A DNA stretch of 64,000 nt from Isoetes taiwanensis (Eukaryota; Streptophyta; Lycopodiopsida; Isoetales; Isoetaceae). The DNA lies in assembly GCA_021234155.1 (NCBI GenBank), contig JAJEKV010000087.1, forward strand, positions 310,001 through 374,000, read 5' to 3'. A model generated the notes under the pieces. That model was not told the origin of the DNA, did no database searches, and was given only the letters and a program-made list of their open reading frames with translations. Below are positions 11,307 through 21,774 of the stretch, piece after piece (within the stretch, counting starts at the first letter, position 1; each line of letters starts with the position of its first letter). A program made the translations under genes and the position numbers.

Positions 11307-11630
11307 CTAGCCAGTGCTGCTAAGTTTTTTGGTTCTCAACCCCATGCTATTAAGAAGTGTTGAACCCCAAATGCACTCAGGGCGACCTTCTTCTCTCAAG
11401 TGGCCCCAGTTGTCTTCAGAGGTATCCTCCAAAGTTTTGATAGCATGATTCAAAGAACTAACATGAAAATTCGAATCATCCTTCCAAAGGTCGATTGAGA
11501 AATGACCTAATGCACCTGTGCCATGCCCATGCATCAGTGCACCAATCACGCTAACTTTTAACCATTCACCCCTCCACACTTGTCTTGTTTTGGTCCATTT
11601 TATCATGTATGATAGTGAGGGCCTGCTCAA
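11307..11630 (-). pseudogene. DUF7869-like transposon protein, middle part
   Basis: A 107-codon frame between the N- and C-terminal pieces of the same minus-strand gene. It starts in a region with RPSLSYMIKWTKTRQVW. It contains GALMHGHGTGALGHFSIDLW and then SSLNHAIKTLEDTSEDNWGH, which fits the catalytic-core part of such proteins. The gap to 11175 may be an intron or a broken stretch. Confidence 0.45.
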
Positions 11631-11658
11631 GGGAATGATGTGACAATGCTCGCCAGCA

Positions 11659-12557
11659 TCAGTAAAGACTTCTGCATGAGATCTGGGCTGTCATGTGGGA
11701 CTTCCTCTCCATTTGCAACTCCTTTGTCTCCACTGGATCTCTTATCTTTGCCATTTTCTCTTTTACGACAATGCATGTACCACACTTTGAAAACGCAATT
11801 CTTTTGGCTATTGCTACCTCTGAACGGTGTTCCTTCCATCTGCACAAGAAAGAGGATGGAAAAACATGCTTTCCAGTCATGTCTATCACACTAGTATCAA
11901 CCTCTAAATGTATGTCCTTCTTGGTCAAGAAAGAAGGTAGCCTTTTGACATTCTCCCTCATACCATCGACTGTGATTTTGGATCTATGAGGCATAGTTTC
12001 TGCATTCTCGTCTATGTACATAGATAGCACAGCATTACCTGCCAGTGTATGAGATCTTATTTTCTTAGACCCCGTATTCCCATGCTCAGCTACAAGAAAA
12101 ATTTTCTCCACTTGTAGAAAGTAGACATTGGTATGCCGTAGGCCCTATGCCAAGCTTTCAAGCAAACTTCTTTATTATTTGATATGACTTTCTTGACCTG
12201 CCCATCAACTGAACAAACATCTAGCATATTGTAAGCAAACGTAGTGGTTTTTCTTTCACGTTTAGTTGGGAGGGGAGGTGATCTCGGCATTCGATTTACC
12301 ATATTGTATGGCCTCTTTCTCCCATGAGCTATTTCTGGCTTTATTGCATAGTGTTCCAGCTCTCTGCCCTCCTCGACTATAACCGTTATAAGCTTCGATA
12401 CAGGGATGCTATCAACCAGCACAAGAGAAGTCTTCCATCTGACTAAGTCATGCATTTTCGGTGTTTCTGCACAAGCTTGACACCTCATCGATGGCTTCTC
12501 TGGCATAGGCCGCAGGCCCATTATAGTAGCAGCTATACAATCTTCGCCCAACCACAT
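11659..12557 (-). pseudogene. DUF7869-like transposon protein, N-terminal part
   Basis: Two overlapping frames (12090-12557 and 11659-12111) read through as one protein. A basic stretch (NMVNRMPRSPPLPTKRERKT) is followed by VCLKAWHRAYGIPMSTFYKW. That motif is typical of the helix-turn-helix-like part that precedes DUF7869 in transposon proteins. The second frame has a Cys pair, FSKCGTC. The switch near 12100 is a frameshift, because FYKWRKFFLVAEHG reads continuously across it. The gene diverges from the methyltransferase-like gene at 20213-23551. Confidence 0.5.
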
Positions 12558-12753
12558 ATGTGAATGGCGTGATTGGGGTCAGTGAAAACAATTGCGCCAG
12601 GTGGCATATAGGATGTCTGAGCATTCATGCAGAAGCGTACCTGCACGATCGATAAGATCATCCCTTGAAATGGCTTTAGAGGCATCCGCATCACCTAGAT
12701 GAATCTCCTCTACTAGGTCTTGCCATACTATGCGCTTGATCTGTGCCGGGGGG

Positions 12754-12898
12754 TTGAAAATTCTTCCACCTCGTCTGCTATGTTAGCTATGTCCTTGGTG
12801 GGCCATAAAATAAAGGCACCTTTGGATTCCAATAGGATTCCCATTTCTGTTTCAGGATACGGCAACGGAAGATCCTTTCCAAAATACGTTTCAGGGAC
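12754..12898 (-). pseudogene. Upstream coding fragment of the DUF7869-like gene
   Basis: A minus-strand open stretch reads VPETYFGKDLPLPYPETEMG and then GAFILWPTKDIANIADEV. The pattern of a Pro-rich LPLPYPETE block followed by a LWPTKDI block resembles a domain seen in plant transposon proteins. It has no ATG of its own and lies about 200 bp upstream of the 12557 frame, so it may be an exon of that gene. Confidence 0.35.
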
Positions 12899-13040
12899 AC
12901 ACTACACATCCTCCAGGCAAGGGCAAGTTGTGATGCTTGATGAAATCATGGATCTTCCCTTCTGCAACCTTCCTGCCATTGATAAGCATGGACCTCATCT
13001 CCATTCTCCAGCTGCCTGTCAATGAGTAAGCGGTATGAAG

Positions 13041-13192
13041 GATCGCGACCGCGATCTCGTTAAGCAATGACAGCCTCAGCTGTTATGTGAAGTTGTTTGC
13101 CTTTTCGCACAAGATAATGCTTACAAGAAACGCAGTCGCGATCTCTTACAGAATTATTTGTGGCATTAATGCGACAGATCGCAGTCGCGATT
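13041..13192. repeat. Three copies of a 16-bp palindrome, RATCGC-N4-GCGATY
   Basis: Copies: GATCGCGACCGCGATC at 13041-13056, a half-degenerate copy with AGTCGCGATC at 13128-13143, and GATCGCAGTCGCGATT at 13177-13192. All keep a 6-4-6 layout. They lie just upstream of the minus-strand DUF7869-like gene. Confidence 0.85.
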
Positions 13193-13944
13193 TTGTCGAG
13201 AAGCTGGAGTTTTGGCTTCGAACACTGCAAGGTAGAAATATATAGCATTTGGTAAATTGGATTACTACTATGGCAAAGCAACCTCCTAGAATCTATGCAG
13301 TTGTAATATTAAACAGAATCAGAACAAGTCATACGTAGCTCACATTGCAAACATACTCTTAAAGGCAAATAACAACCCAGATTGGAAGGAAGATGTTATT
13401 TCGAAGAGAATCATGTTTGTTGCCATAGTCGCCATGAAGAAAGAACAAAAACAAAGAGAAAAGGAGCTTGCCTTCCTTGCTGTGATCGAATAAACGAGTG
13501 TGTCAGGTTTTTTGAAGCACGACAAGCCCGATCGGCTGCACCCCGGAGATCCACAAAGAGCGATCGGGTCCAAGAAGCAGCCAATCCAAAACCTTCAGGC
13601 GCTATGTATGAAATGGAAGCGCCTTTCTTCTTGCTGCAAGAATTGCAATGCAACCCAGTCCACGTTTTTTGAATTTGAATTATGTTCTTGCTTGATCAGT
13701 AATTGGGCGCGTAAGGTGGCGGGTCAATTCTGCCAAGTGTCTCAGGGTACCAGAATCCGACTCGTGGTAATCTTGCTGGCTGGCAGACCTCGAGTTCGAA
13801 AAATGTCACTTTCGAATACACTTTAATGAGTATGTTTCTGAAAGTGTCATTTTCATGGTACATTTTTCAAATTACTTGTATCCTTCATCATGATGGCGGG
13901 ATTCAAAATTTTCTTCAAAGGGGCACTACTTTACCTGGACCCCG
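13193..13944. other. Spacer without supported gene
   Basis: Frames overlap here on both strands without family resemblance. Around 13528-13563 there are further CGATCGG-type half sites. I see no gene. Confidence 0.5.
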
Positions 13945-14045
13945 CCATAAATACGCCGTCCTCCATAAATACGTCGTCCTCCATAAATACGCCGTCTGCC
14001 ATAAATACGTCTTCCGCCATAAATAAGCCGCCCGCCATAAATACA
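13945..14045. repeat. 18-bp minisatellite, about 5.5 units
   Basis: Units of the form CCATAAATACGYCGTCCT start at 13945, 13963, 13981, 13999, 14017 and 14035, with a few substitutions in the second half of each unit. Bases 14046-14254 downstream show no gene. Confidence 0.92.
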
Positions 14046-14254
14046 CCATAATTACGACACCATTCATAAATACACCACAGTATTTATATATATTTCCGTC
14101 TATAGATTTCCGACTCCGCCTAAGCGATACCTCCGCCTCAGCGAAACCTCCTAAGTGCCTCACCGCAGTTTTCAGCGCCTTCGACGAGATGAAGACCGTC
14201 GTCAACAAACATGACGCCCTGAAATCAGGTCACTTTCCGCGCTTTCTCGGAGCA

Positions 14255-14868
14255 CTTCCCAAAGTTAGCACTTTTTCCTGGGATGCAGATGCTCTGACGC
14301 ATGTTAAGATGGCACACTATCAGCAGCAAGTCAATCCCAGGCTCACGAGAGGCCCACACCAGTAGTTGTACACCTAGTTGTCCATGAAGAAGCGCAAACT
14401 TATAGCTTCCATTCGCACGGGTGCACATCGCCTCCGCATTGAGACAGGACGTTGGGCTCGGGAAGCATGAGAGAAAAGGCTTTGCCAGTGTTGCCACCAG
14501 GGCGCCATTGAGGATGAATGTCATGCCCTCCAGATCTTCCCAGTGTTTGCCCATATCAGAGAGCGATATGTTCGATTACTAGTGCCTGGCCAACCGTTGC
14601 ACGAGTTATTGAATACGGCGTCAGTGGGTTTGTTGGGGTCATACCTCCAGGAGCTTATGGATGCACGGACTCATTTGTGTCCTCCGGGACGGTATTGAAC
14701 TGTCCTACACAATTGTACAGCATGCCAGCAGACCTATTACTGCTAAGGTTTTTCCCTCGAAAACCCTTCGGGGCGGGGGTTTTTTAATTCTGTCAGTAAT
14801 ACGCTTCCCATAGGCCAGTCGGTCTCTCTGGACGCTAAAAAATCTATTCTATTCTATTCTATTCTTAT
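14255..14868 (+). mobile_element. LINE-G copy A, 5'-truncated 3' fragment
   Basis: The fragment matches the last part of the GC-rich LINEs at 14958-19951 and 57734-62170. It has ATGGCACACTAT near 14311, a block coding for IASIRTGAHRLRIETGRW, and a Cys-His motif of the kind found at LINE ORF2 C-termini (CQCC, then EDECHALQ). It also has the conserved 3' UTR hairpin at 14747-14787 and the end phrase TCTCTGGACGCTAAAA. It finishes in (TCTAT)n at about 14843-14868. The left limit is approximate. 5' truncation is normal for target-primed reverse transcription. Confidence 0.8.
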
Positions 14869-14894
14869 TATTTGTTATAGTATGAGCTTCGCAG

Positions 14895-14910
14895 GATCGT
14901 GGCCGCAATC
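14895..14910. repeat. 16-bp palindrome copy, degenerate
   Basis: GATCGTGGCCGCAATC keeps the 6-4-6 layout with two changes. It lies in the short stretch between two LINE insertions. Confidence 0.6.
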
Positions 14911-15127
14911 CTGTTGACATGAATATATTCTTATTTTTTTATCTGAATAGTAAATGCGCTTAGGGTTTCAGCCCTGCTCTTTTGCTCATAACTCGGGATT
15001 CCGGTGTCAGATTCAGACGTTCTTGGGCGTTGGAAAGCTTATCGAACGAGCTTTCCGTCGGTGTATGACTTGTATGGTGTTTTGTCTGTTTTAGCCGCCG
15101 GAATCCACCTGACAGTCCCGGCCCTCT

Positions 15128-16190
15128 ATGGCCACCTCTGACAGCATGCATGCGTTGAAGAAAAGAGCCCGCAATTTGGACACCTCGTCCCCATCAGAGC
15201 AGGTATCTCAGGCTGAGGCAATCAGGGTTGTACAGGAACAGGCCGATTCCCTCCAGGCTAAGCTGGCAAGCTTGGAGGCATCACGAGACCATCTGCCAGA
15301 GGCTGCACTCAGGAAGCAGCTTCTCCAACAGAAGGAGCGAATTTCCCTTGTGGAAGTTCGGCTTGGGGATTATGATTGCAGGGGAGCCCAAAAGGCTGAG
15401 GACCAGATAAGAGGGGAGATACAAGCAACAATGCAGCTAGTCACGGAGATGGGGCACCGCTTGAATAAGGTCCACCAGCAGTGGATGGAAGACATGGCGC
15501 AAGCACGGGCTGACATGAAGGGGTTGCTCCAGCAGATTGTACAAGTCACAAGCATGGCTGGTCGGATAGATGCTAAGGAAAAGGATGTGGAAGCGGTGCG
15601 GGGCAGGCTCCAATTCCTTGATGAAACAAAGGCAGACAGGCAGGAGATGTCAAAAAGATGCTCACATATAGAGAACCATATGGCCCACTTACAGCAAGAG
15701 ATGCAGGACCTCCGAATGGAGGTGCAACGAGTCCGGAGTGCACCAGTCATCATTGCACCAGCCCCCCCATACCAGAGCCGGAGGTGGCTCAGGGAATCAG
15801 GCGGGTACTTCGTGAGGAGCAAGACATCCAGGCACGCCGCCTCAACCTTATTGTGCGGGGATTGCCGGAGGAGCAAGGCGAGGATTTGCCAGGTAAGCTT
15901 ACCACCCTGGTACTTGCAAAGCTCCAATTACAGTATTTGGTTATCAAGAGTCCAATCAGGATCGGAGGACCGAGCATGAGACCTCGGTTAGTTAAGTTTG
16001 CGCCTTGGATTGGGAGGCAAAATCTTTGTTGTTGCAACGCACTGGCCGCTTGAAAGGTACGCCCATATACCGATGTGGATCTCACGCCAATCGCAACAAC
16101 GGGAAAGAAGCCAAGAGTTGGTCAAGATAAGAGAGATTCGACAAAATTTGGAGGGGCTGCTGGTTTGGTTAATGGCAAGATGAAGGTATA
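15128..16190 (+). pseudogene. LINE-G copy B ORF1 (coiled coil plus RRM-like)
   Basis: The first frame (15128 to about 15770) starts MATSDSMHALKKRARNL and is a long heptad-rich helical region with many Glu, Gln and Leu, including a run near EVRLGDYD. The frame then changes. The second (to 16053) has RRLNLIVRGLPEEQGED, the typical start of an L1-type ORF1 RRM. A further shift gives LKGTPIYVDLTPIATTGKK. Product if intact: an RNA-binding trimeric chaperone that packs the LINE RNA. At least two frameshifts are present. Confidence 0.75.
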
Positions 16191-16439
16191 TGTGCCTCCC
16201 TCGTCGACGAGATTGCGAGGAGGCAAAGACTCCCCCAGCAGCAAGGCGTCGGGGGGCGAGCGGTCGGGGGCATCGCCCAGCCGAGGCGAGCCGGGGAGAG
16301 GGCGGATTGAGGCCTTCCACAACCGCAGAAGACATCCATCGTGGTCCCGTGGAGCGAGGCTGCCCGAAGTTATTCCAACTACTGGCAGGCGTCCCGGGCA
16401 CTCGAGATGGATCCACGTACCGCAATCGGCATAGGGAAA

Positions 16440-17817
16440 GTGTCTTCGTATTGTTTCCCTCGGAATTGTAGGGGCTTCCCGTGGCAGAAGGGCAGTGGCT
16501 TGAATGGGATCGCGACAGACATGGACATCGTCTTCCTGCAGGAGACATGGGAGTATGAAGGGCATCGATTGCCAGACATTCGAGGATATCAGCATTTCTC
16601 ACTTGCTAATGGCGCCATGGCGACGCTGCATGCGGTGGAGTGGCTTGCTACTTTAGGGATGCCTTAGCATGCAAGATCACACTTTGAAGTCCGATGTGTT
16701 TAACCGCTACATGTGGGTAATGGTATTAGAGCCTGGTCATGTCCCATTGTTTCTTGCTAGCCGCTACATTCCCCATCACGGGCTCTAAGTTCTACCGGTA
16801 CATGATGCGCATTACCACGGATGTCCGATGATGCCGTATAGGAAGCGTATGATGACATAGACCGCTATAATCAGCGGGGACAAAGTGTTTTGCTTGGAGA
16901 TTTCAATGCTCGTGACGTCGCCGCAGATTGCAAATCGGTGACCTTCCAAGGTGACGATAATGCTGATCCGCTTTGGCTTGAGACAGCCGCTATTCAGAAT
17001 ACACGGCACTCCCAGGATATGGTGGCTAGACCATTTGGCAGGCAGCTGGTCCAGCTCTGCCAGGTTTTTGACATGGTAATTTGTAATGGTATGCAGCGAT
17101 GGCCACACTCAGGGGGTGTTACTTGCAGGAGTGATAGGCAGGATGGGGGAGCTAGTGTGTTGGATTACCTTTCGCCCGTAGCAAAGACACTTGACATGGT
17201 TACACACCTCTCCATTGGCACAAGCACAGGGGATGAGGAGGCTTTGTCAGATCACTACCCGCTTTATGTCACGCTGAATTGGGAGCACTCAATAGCGGAG
17301 ACACTGCAAAGGGGGCGTGGAGGGTTACCATACATCCCACGCTATCAGAAGCAGGGACAGTATGAATCTGTGTTGGTGCAGGAATTACAGGGGTTTGATA
17401 GCTTCTACACACTGCAAGACAGGTGTGCATGGCTGGTGAGGGCGCTGCTTGCAGCTGCTGAGGCTTCCTTTGCAGTGAAGGGCCCTCCAAGGAGGGACAC
17501 CGCGCATTTTCCTGAGAACCCGTGGTTTGATGCTGATTGCAAGGCTCTAAAGAGCCACCGCGCTTTGGTCATAGATCCACGATTCGCGCCACATGCCCCC
17601 GCAAGACTATAAGCTCTTCCTAAAAGCCAAGAAGGGGAGATACATGGCAGAAACCCAGGAGCGCCTGTTTGACATGCTCATGGCAGAGCCAAAAGCTTTT
17701 TGGCGTAAGGTGTTATATAAGAAGCGCCAGGTGGCTGGTAATGTAAGTGTGGAGCAATGGATGCACCGCTTGCAGGAGTTATATGACCCCGCCAGAGCTA
17801 ATGCCGTGGTCCCGTGA
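16440..17817 (+). pseudogene. LINE-G copy B APE endonuclease region
   Basis: Broken frames together give an apurinic-like endonuclease: NCRGFPWQKG, DMDIVFLQETWE, then after a gap MLGDFNARDVAADC (the GDFNA motif) and EALSDHYPLYV (the SDH motif). The last part (17500-17817) is the linker to RT and includes FPENPWFDADCKALK. The enzyme would nick target DNA to start reverse transcription. Frame changes lie near 16670-16890 and 17600. Confidence 0.85.
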
Positions 17818-17832
17818 TCGCAGGTAGGAGAG

Positions 17833-19179
17833 GTGCTTTGCGGCTCACGCGGGAGGATGTTCAAAGAAGGTCTCGTGCATCCGGGCGAATGGCAAGGCAA
17901 AAGGATTTACTGGGGCTGCAGTCGAAGTTTGTTGAATGGGGTGGCCCATCGTGGTAGGCCCCCGACGGCGGTGATCATTAACCGTGCTCGGCGGGGCTCC
18001 CGTGAGTGGATGGTTAGTAAGGTTGTTCTGTTCATAAAGCCTGGTAATAGACGGATGAGCCGTAATTACCGGATGATTATGGTAAGCTCATTTGTTTGCA
18101 AAGCTCCGGCGTGGGTGGTGGAGAAGAAACTTACTAAGTGGGCCGAGGAGGCGGGCAATTGGCGAGGCGGGCTTTCAGCCCGGCTCACTCCACGGCCCGA
18201 CCATATCTTCACTTTTGAGAGTGTTGATGGAGGCAAGCCGGAATGAGCTTAATGTGACTTGTATTGCTGCTTTGTAGATTTTAAGACTGCATATGATACC
18301 GTCCCCAGAGACATACTGTGGCAGAGGTTGCAAGAATTGCGAGTTCCACAGGAGTTGCAGAATGTGGTGCACCAGCTTTATGATGGGATTTATGCTGCAC
18401 TGCCTTATGAGGATCGGCGGGTAGCTAGCACTATGGGAGTTAAGCAGGGCTGCCCGTTGTCTCCAACGCTTTTTGGGTTGTATATTGATAGCTTGGAGAC
18501 GTGGATGCAGCACCATGGGGGAGCCGGGGTGCAATTATCTGATGCGACCTCTGTGAGCCAGTTACTATATGCGGATGATGTAGCTTTGCTAGCTCACACG
18601 GCCAGCAGTATGCAGCAGCATTTGGATGCCCTCAGTGGGTTCTGTGGGGCAACGGGAATGACAGTGAACTTGCACAAAACTAAGCTTCTCGCGATCCTGT
18701 CCTCGCAACACCCTATCCCGGAGTTCTATTACAGGGGACAGGAAGTGGAGATGGTGCGGAGCTTCAAGTATCTGGGAATTGATTTCACTACTAACATGCT
18801 GTGGGATGAGTGTGTGGAGAGAAGAGCCAGTGCAGGCTGGAAGGCTTTATATGCAGTGCAAAACGCGTGTTGCCGGATAGATCTCTGTGACTGGGCGAGG
18901 AGAGCACACCTGTTTAGAGCTTTGGTTGAGCCGGTGCTGCTATATGGGGTGGAGGTTTGGGGCCCAGCAGTTAGCAAAAATACGTGGGATAGGTTGGAAA
19001 GGGTGCAGAAAGCTTTCTTGACCTATAGCTTGGGAGTGAAGGACACCGCATCGCATCGATTTTGTTGTATGAGGCGGGTTCGCCTTTACAAAGATTCGCT
19101 ATCGCGAAGGCATCTTACTTGCTTCCATAAGGTGGATGGGATGGATGAGCATCGCTGCCCCCTGGTGCCGTGTTGTTAA
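17833..19179 (+). pseudogene. LINE-G copy B reverse transcriptase
   Basis: The N-terminal part (17833-18246) has LFIKPGNRRMSRNYRMIMVS and RPDHIFTFE. It ends in a stop just before the conserved block with DFKTAYDTVPRD, which is open in the next frame from 18259. The main frame then carries GVKQGCPLSPTLFGLYID, the catalytic YADDVALLAHT, and FKYLGIDFTTNM. Catalytic residues are present. The domain is split by one frameshift near 18246-18259. Confidence 0.92.
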
Positions 19180-19188
19180 CGCTAGGGG

Positions 19189-19691
19189 GTGGAAGAAGGG
19201 TATGGCACAGTAATCGTAAGGGGATGGTTTAGGAGGTGGTCTATGGATTACCAAGCGGATGGTGGCAATGGCAGATTCGATCGATGCGAGAATGGGCAAT
19301 TGGATGCGGGCTATCTTTGCCACTCGTGGGATGCCTCTACTCTTGCAAAGCCCAAGACGAGCACTATCACGCCGATTAATCCCAGCCTTGAGCATGGACC
19401 CCATCGGTTTTGAAAGCACACATCTCTGTGAAGAAACGGAGAGCTATTGCCGCCATAAGGACGGGTTCCCATTACCTCAGAATTGAGACAGGTCGCTGGG
19501 GGGTGAATGGCGGGCACGGGATCCCCAGGGAGGAGAGGATATGTCAGTGTTGTGAGATGCACGTGATAGAGGATGAGCACCATGCCCTCCGCAAGGTGCC
19601 CAAAGATATGCCCATGTCCGAAAGCAAAGGCACACCGATCTTAGATGCTCTGACACACCGCTACATCAGTTACTCGCATCACCTATGGTAG
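19189..19691 (+). pseudogene. LINE-G copy B ORF2 C-terminus
   Basis: Three short overlapping frames cover the ORF2 tail. The recognisable part is the Cys-His block ERICQCCEMHVIEDEHHALR near 19533-19590, equivalent to blocks in LINE copies A and C. The conserved 3' UTR hairpin follows at about 19772-19806 in a diverged form. Confidence 0.65.
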
Positions 19692-20005
19692 CGCGACTGG
19701 GAGCTTACATCCTGCAGATTTCGGCCGCCAGACTTGCTCTTCTGGGGCATGGTATTTGAGAGCCTACTGTTAGGGTTTTTCCTCCCAAGTGGGGGTTTTT
19801 TCATCCCGGTAGTAGGGTTCTACTGTACAGTTACATTGTTTGTTTTTGGTGTTGGGGTTTTTGGCTTTTTTGCCTGTTCTGTGCCGTCTCATAGGCCTCT
19901 GGCCTCCGTGGACGTTAAAATAAACTTCCTTCCTTCCTTCCTTCCTTCCTTTGCTTAGCTATATTTCTAGACTTTATAGTAAAATTCATTCCAGGTAATC
20001 GAACA

Positions 20006-20099
20006 GATCGCGACCGCAATCTCTTTCTGCTTATTTCTTTACGGCTGCTAACTAAAATATTATGCATTCAAACTACTGGTACAGATCGCGACCGCGATC
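20006..20099. repeat. Two copies of the 16-bp palindrome upstream of the methyltransferase-like gene
   Basis: GATCGCGACCGCAATC at 20006-20021 and GATCGCGACCGCGATC at 20084-20099. The second is identical to the copy at 13041-13056. Both lie in the 110-210 bp before the first ATG of the downstream gene (20213). Confidence 0.88.
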
Positions 20100-21708
20100 T
20101 CAGTGAGCTTTACTAACAAACTCGAATACTTCTTGCAACTTTGGACTTGTTCCGTGATCCAGATCTGGAGCCTATACGCATAGTAACCCCTTCTGCAAGT
20201 TGAAGTCGGGCTATGGAGATAGCTCAGGCAATACCACAGATCAAAGGAGACAGAAGAAAAGACTTGTGTCTTTTCTTTAGGACAGGAAAAGGCTCAGATG
20301 ACATGGAACAGATGGGCATCATATTAGCAATGTGGGAAGGAAGCAAAAATAATGTTGAGAATGCCATCATATGCAACATCGAAGATATTTAATAGTTGCA
20401 GTTTGTGGAGTATGTGCTCAGATGGTAGAATTATGATCCTTCTCTAATGATTGCGAGCAAGCTAAATAAGCCACCTAGTGCGAAGAATGTTCCTACGAGC
20501 GCTAAAGGTTACGGATGGAGCCTTCCATCATACGACTCCCTTTCTCTCTCTGGGATCAAAGGGATCGTGATCTGCTAGTTTGCTTCAGCAAGTTCAAGAA
20601 CGGCTTGGAAAATGATAAGAAGCCATCTTCTTGTGCTATTAAGGCCAAGAAGGATAACAAGATGCCTCAGGTCATGGATACTAATTGGCTGAGAGCTGTG
20701 GCTAAGAAAAGGCAAGTGGTTCCCTTGGCCACTCTCGGTAAGCCATCTCATGCCAAGGAACAAACACAGATTCAAAGTGGTAATCCTATGTGCTCTGTAG
20801 TAGAGAATCCCACAGAACCAAGACTGATTATGCCTCCACCTCAGACAGACACTGATAAGCCAAAAGACACCTCTTCTCCAAAGATTAAAAAATTTAAGGT
20901 TAACTTGAGGAAGTTAAATACAGACCCATCTGAAAAATACTCCACTTCCACCACACCTACATCTTCTGATATCCCCACAGCTTCTTCATCTGCTCTCACC
21001 TATCCCAATGCAATATGCCTGCCTTTTGAACTGAAATTTAATCCTGAGGAGGAAAAGAAGTTGGCAGATCAAACTACTCAAAAATTGGAAGAGTTCAAGA
21101 AGTTTTATCCAATGGGGGTCAATTGGTTCACTAAAGTCAGCATTGTTTATTGTGAATCTGCACCGGCCAATATGACTCACAGAACTCGGTCCAACGACCA
21201 CGTTCAGACGTTACTGAGGAGTTTTAAATCATGCCCTACTAAAGCGCTGACGCCGGCAGATGTATTACCATTTGGTCCAATTACGAGGTAAGCGATGTTT
21301 GCTTTACGATGTCATTTGTGATCTGTTGCTTTTAGCTAATCTGTTGACATGTGGAAAAGGAAGAAGGTCACGTGGTCAGTGCCAGAGGACCTGACTGGAA
21401 AGAAATTTTATGTTATTTCTGGCAACCACAGTATATTTGTTGCTCAATTGCTCTGCTCCCACATCGGTGATGTTCAGCAACGGTTAGAATTTGCAAAGGC
21501 ATACGCAAAGAGAAGAACTCGAGTGTTTAATGGGAATCTGACTGACAAAGAATATATACAATTATCTATACAATGTAATGATATTATTGCTAACACAGTC
21601 TATAATGAACCCATCGTGGAAAAGCTCCAACAACTTCGCAATCAACACAAAGCCTATGGATGTCCACCACAAGGACCAACTGGAACGGCTGTGGCATCTG
21701 CATGGAAG

Positions 21709-21774
21709 GTAAGTACTTATCTTTCTGCTTGGCAAGATCACCACCGCGATCCTTATGACCTATTTATTTTGCAG
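21709..21774 (+). other. Probable 66-nt intron of the methyltransferase-like gene
   Basis: The stretch starts GTAAGT after AAG and ends TTTATTTTGCAG, good plant-type splice signals. Its length is a multiple of three and it is open, so reading through is also possible. It holds a copy of the 16-bp palindrome, which supports non-coding sequence. Confidence 0.55.
21736..21751. repeat. 16-bp palindrome copy inside the probable intron
   Basis: GATCACCACCGCGATC keeps the 6-4-6 layout with one change from the GATCGC half site. Confidence 0.6.

Larger units (their letters stand above)
14958..19951 (+). mobile_element. LINE-G copy B, near full length, broken
   Basis: A non-LTR retrotransposon with a 5' leader (about 14958-15127), a coiled-coil/RRM-like ORF1, an APE-type endonuclease, a reverse transcriptase and a C-terminal Cys-His block, in the usual order. 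It ends with GTGGACGTTAAAATAAA and a (CTTCC)n tail at about 19926-19951. It is clearly more GC-rich than its surroundings. No target duplication could be fixed. The 5' end is an estimate from where the AT-rich flank stops. Confidence 0.88.

Noticed and set aside
13945-14045. Regular 18-bp repeats that might suggest a CRISPR array
   Set aside because: The units are directly adjacent with no spacers of unique sequence, and the context is plant DNA. It is a minisatellite.
15370-15927. Minus-strand 185-codon frame
   Set aside because: It is the shadow of the LINE-G ORF1 coiled coil on the plus strand.
20515-20600. GATCGTGATC near the start of the methyltransferase-like gene as a tenth palindrome copy
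   Set aside because: It lacks the 6-4-6 spacing and lies in coding sequence.
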